From positions 62,001-126,000 of the forward strand of contig JACWAH010000019.1 of NCBI GenBank assembly GCA_014874365.1: a stretch of 64,000 bases of DNA. The letters run 5' to 3'. Shown in pieces: positions 63,062 through 64,000 of this stretch. Positions within the stretch are counted from its first letter, which is position 1. Every line of letters starts with the position of its first letter. The notes under the pieces are model-generated. The model searched no databases. It was not told the DNA's origin and was given only the letters and a program-made list of their open reading frames with translations. The stretch comes from Thermoplasmatales archaeon (GTDB lineage: Archaea > Thermoplasmatota > Thermoplasmata > Thermoplasmatales > Thermoplasmataceae). Both the position numbers and the translations under genes were made by a program.

Positions 63062-63852
63062 TGCAGAACGAGATCCTTAAAAGCATCGTCGTGCAGGGAT
63101 CAGCCCTGGAGATGGACACCCTCGAATACCGGAAAATTATAACATCCGGAGAAGGAGATTTCCGAGATCCATTCAGCAGGGTAGTACAGCTTATTGTCAG
63201 GATGTGCGAGAAGGGTGAAATGGACCCATGGGATGTCAGCATCAAGGCGATTACCAAACTGATCCAGGAGTTTATCAGTGGCAGGCTCAGGGATTTCTCA
63301 GAAGCAGGATTCCTGATGATGAGTGCATGGCACCTTCTATACGTTAAATCCGAGGGACTGATGGATTCCCTTACCCACATGGTAATAGAACAACACCAGG
63401 ACGATGAACAGCAACCTGAATACCTCGATAATGACTCAGGCCAGGAACTGTACGAGAACAGGCATGCAAGCGAAACCACGCCTGTTGAACCCATTGTCAG
63501 GCACGAGAGATCCAAGATATTGGTTGTAGAAGTCCTGGAGGCAATTAAAAACGCGTACTTCTCAAGAAGTAAGCTGGAAAAACTCCCGGTGCGTGTGCAA
63601 CTCGAAAAGGATATAGATTCAATTCTGTCAGAGATCCATCCGGAACAGCCGGAAATGGAGATCGAGAAGATCTGGCAGGCCATATTGAAGGTTGGGCAGG
63701 CCCTGATCAGGATGGAAAGTATTTGGGGGGACTCCAATCTTGAAAGAAAGAAGTTCATGATATACAGCACATTCCTAGGCAGGCAGAAGAAGATTACATT
63801 GTCGCAGGAGAAAATGGGAGATATATGGATTCAGAGAATTCAAGACCAGTAA
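63058..63852 (+). CDS. scpA: Segregation and condensation protein A (kleisin)
   Basis: Kleisin subunit closing the SMC ring, 264 residues. N-terminal region (VVQLIVRMCEKGEMDPWDVSIKAITKLI) is the SMC-neck-binding part, YVKSEGLMDS the following helix; a variable Glu/Gln/Asp linker leads to a C-terminal winged helix (EVLEAIKNAYFSRSKLEKL) that binds the SMC cap. ATG overlaps the smc stop (atga). Typical archaeal smc-scpA operon. Confidence 0.9.
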   Translation: MMQNEILKSIVVQGSALEMDTLEYRKIITSGEGDFRDPFSRVVQLIVRMCEKGEMDPWDVSIKAITKLIQEFISGRLRDFSEAGFLMMSAWHLLYVKSEGLMDSLTHMVIEQHQDDEQQPEYLDNDSGQELYENRHASETTPVEPIVRHERSKILVVEVLEAIKNAYFSRSKLEKLPVRVQLEKDIDSILSEIHPEQPEMEIEKIWQAILKVGQALIRMESIWGDSNLERKKFMIYSTFLGRQKKITLSQEKMGDIWIQRIQDQ

Positions 63853-64000
63853 CAGGCGCAAGAAAGAATATCAGCGCTTCCGAGATAGCTGAATATTATT
63901 TCTGTTCCGTTGCCTGGTATATGGACAAGAATGGTTACCAGCGGGAAACTTCTTCCAACAAGCGGCTAATGACAGGGCAAGTCAGCCATCAGAAACTGGG
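63825..64000 (+). CDS. Start of a further gene, possible Cas4-like/PD-(D/E)XK nuclease (3' cut by window)
   Basis: From an ATG inside the end of scpA, 58 residues are visible: ISASEIAEYYFCSVAWYMDK, then a Lys/Arg-rich turn and LMTGQVSHQKL. A cysteine soon after an 'SASEIAEYYFC' helix and a G-x-x-x-H motif recall the first part of Cas4-like exonucleases. With most of the protein missing this is only a suggestion. It would be the third gene of the smc operon. Confidence 0.5.
   Translation, partial: MDSENSRPVTGARKNISASEIAEYYFCSVAWYMDKNGYQRETSSNKRLMTGQVSHQKL

Noticed and set aside
63018-63770. 250-codon minus-strand frame opposite scpA
   Set aside because: Shadow of a genuine kleisin gene in the smc operon.

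Overview
The window reads as a chromosomal segment of a Thermoplasmatales-type euryarchaeon (Thermoplasma / Ferroplasma / Cuniculiplasma relatives). The grounds are archaeal information genes (aRF1, Gar1, TFB, MCM, Pcc1, L18e/L13/S9/RpoN, archaeal UMP kinase, archaeal ApgM), a VAT/Cdc48 ATPase ending in a HbYX-like tripeptide, many TATA boxes about 22-28 nt ahead of start codons (leaderless transcripts), frequent GTG/TTG starts, and acidophile-type respiratory genes (sulfide:quinone oxidoreductase, Rieske/cytochrome b, a rusticyanin/sulfocyanin-like cupredoxin). The genus cannot be fixed from sequence alone.

Layout. 1-36029 is a dense housekeeping core: Cdc48 end, PRC-barrel, aRF1, UMP kinase, IleRS, ThiL, a probable archaeosine radical-SAM enzyme, gar1-tfb, pcc1, an AlaX-like protein, transporters, a PfkB kinase, a DEAD-box helicase, a glycosyltransferase pair, SQR-DUF1641, ApgM, MCM with an embedded mini-intein, DUF424, and a UbiE-like methyltransferase. 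It continues with a compact trpB2-A-D-F-E-G-C-DAHP-synthase operon (25989-32786), FKBP, TrmJ-like methyltransferase, and the rpl18e-rpl13-rps9-rpoN cluster ending at tRNA-Pro(GGG).

36030-49045 is an accessory zone bracketed by tRNA-Pro and tRNA-Val, whose 3' ends both face inward. Its left part (36030-39306) is flanked by a 20-bp copy of the tRNA-Pro 3' end with one mismatch, as expected of an integrated element. It carries a broken DNA methyltransferase, a SAM methyltransferase, a frameshifted unknown gene, and a nucleotidyltransferase/HEPN toxin-antitoxin-like pair with a palindrome over its promoter. Next come an IS110-family element with a structured non-coding left flank, two related ISL3-type transposase remnants, another decayed transposase, a cupredoxin pair, a drug-type MFS exporter, and a YVTN beta-propeller surface protein.

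49119-64000 returns to core functions: a small membrane-anchored protein, Rieske protein and cytochrome b, a crotonase-like protein, PdxS-DUF92, a GltD-like oxidoreductase, SerRS, OsmC, threonine synthase, SMC-ScpA and the start of a further gene.

Most notable: trpE and trpG lie in the same frame separated only by UGA, and trpG has no ATG/GTG/TTG start; the tRNA-Pro island carries a likely ribbon-helix-helix/nucleotidyltransferase fusion; MCM holds a 173-residue intein without an evident endonuclease; and the AlaX-like protein appears to have lost most zinc ligands. I found no CRISPR array and no rRNA genes.
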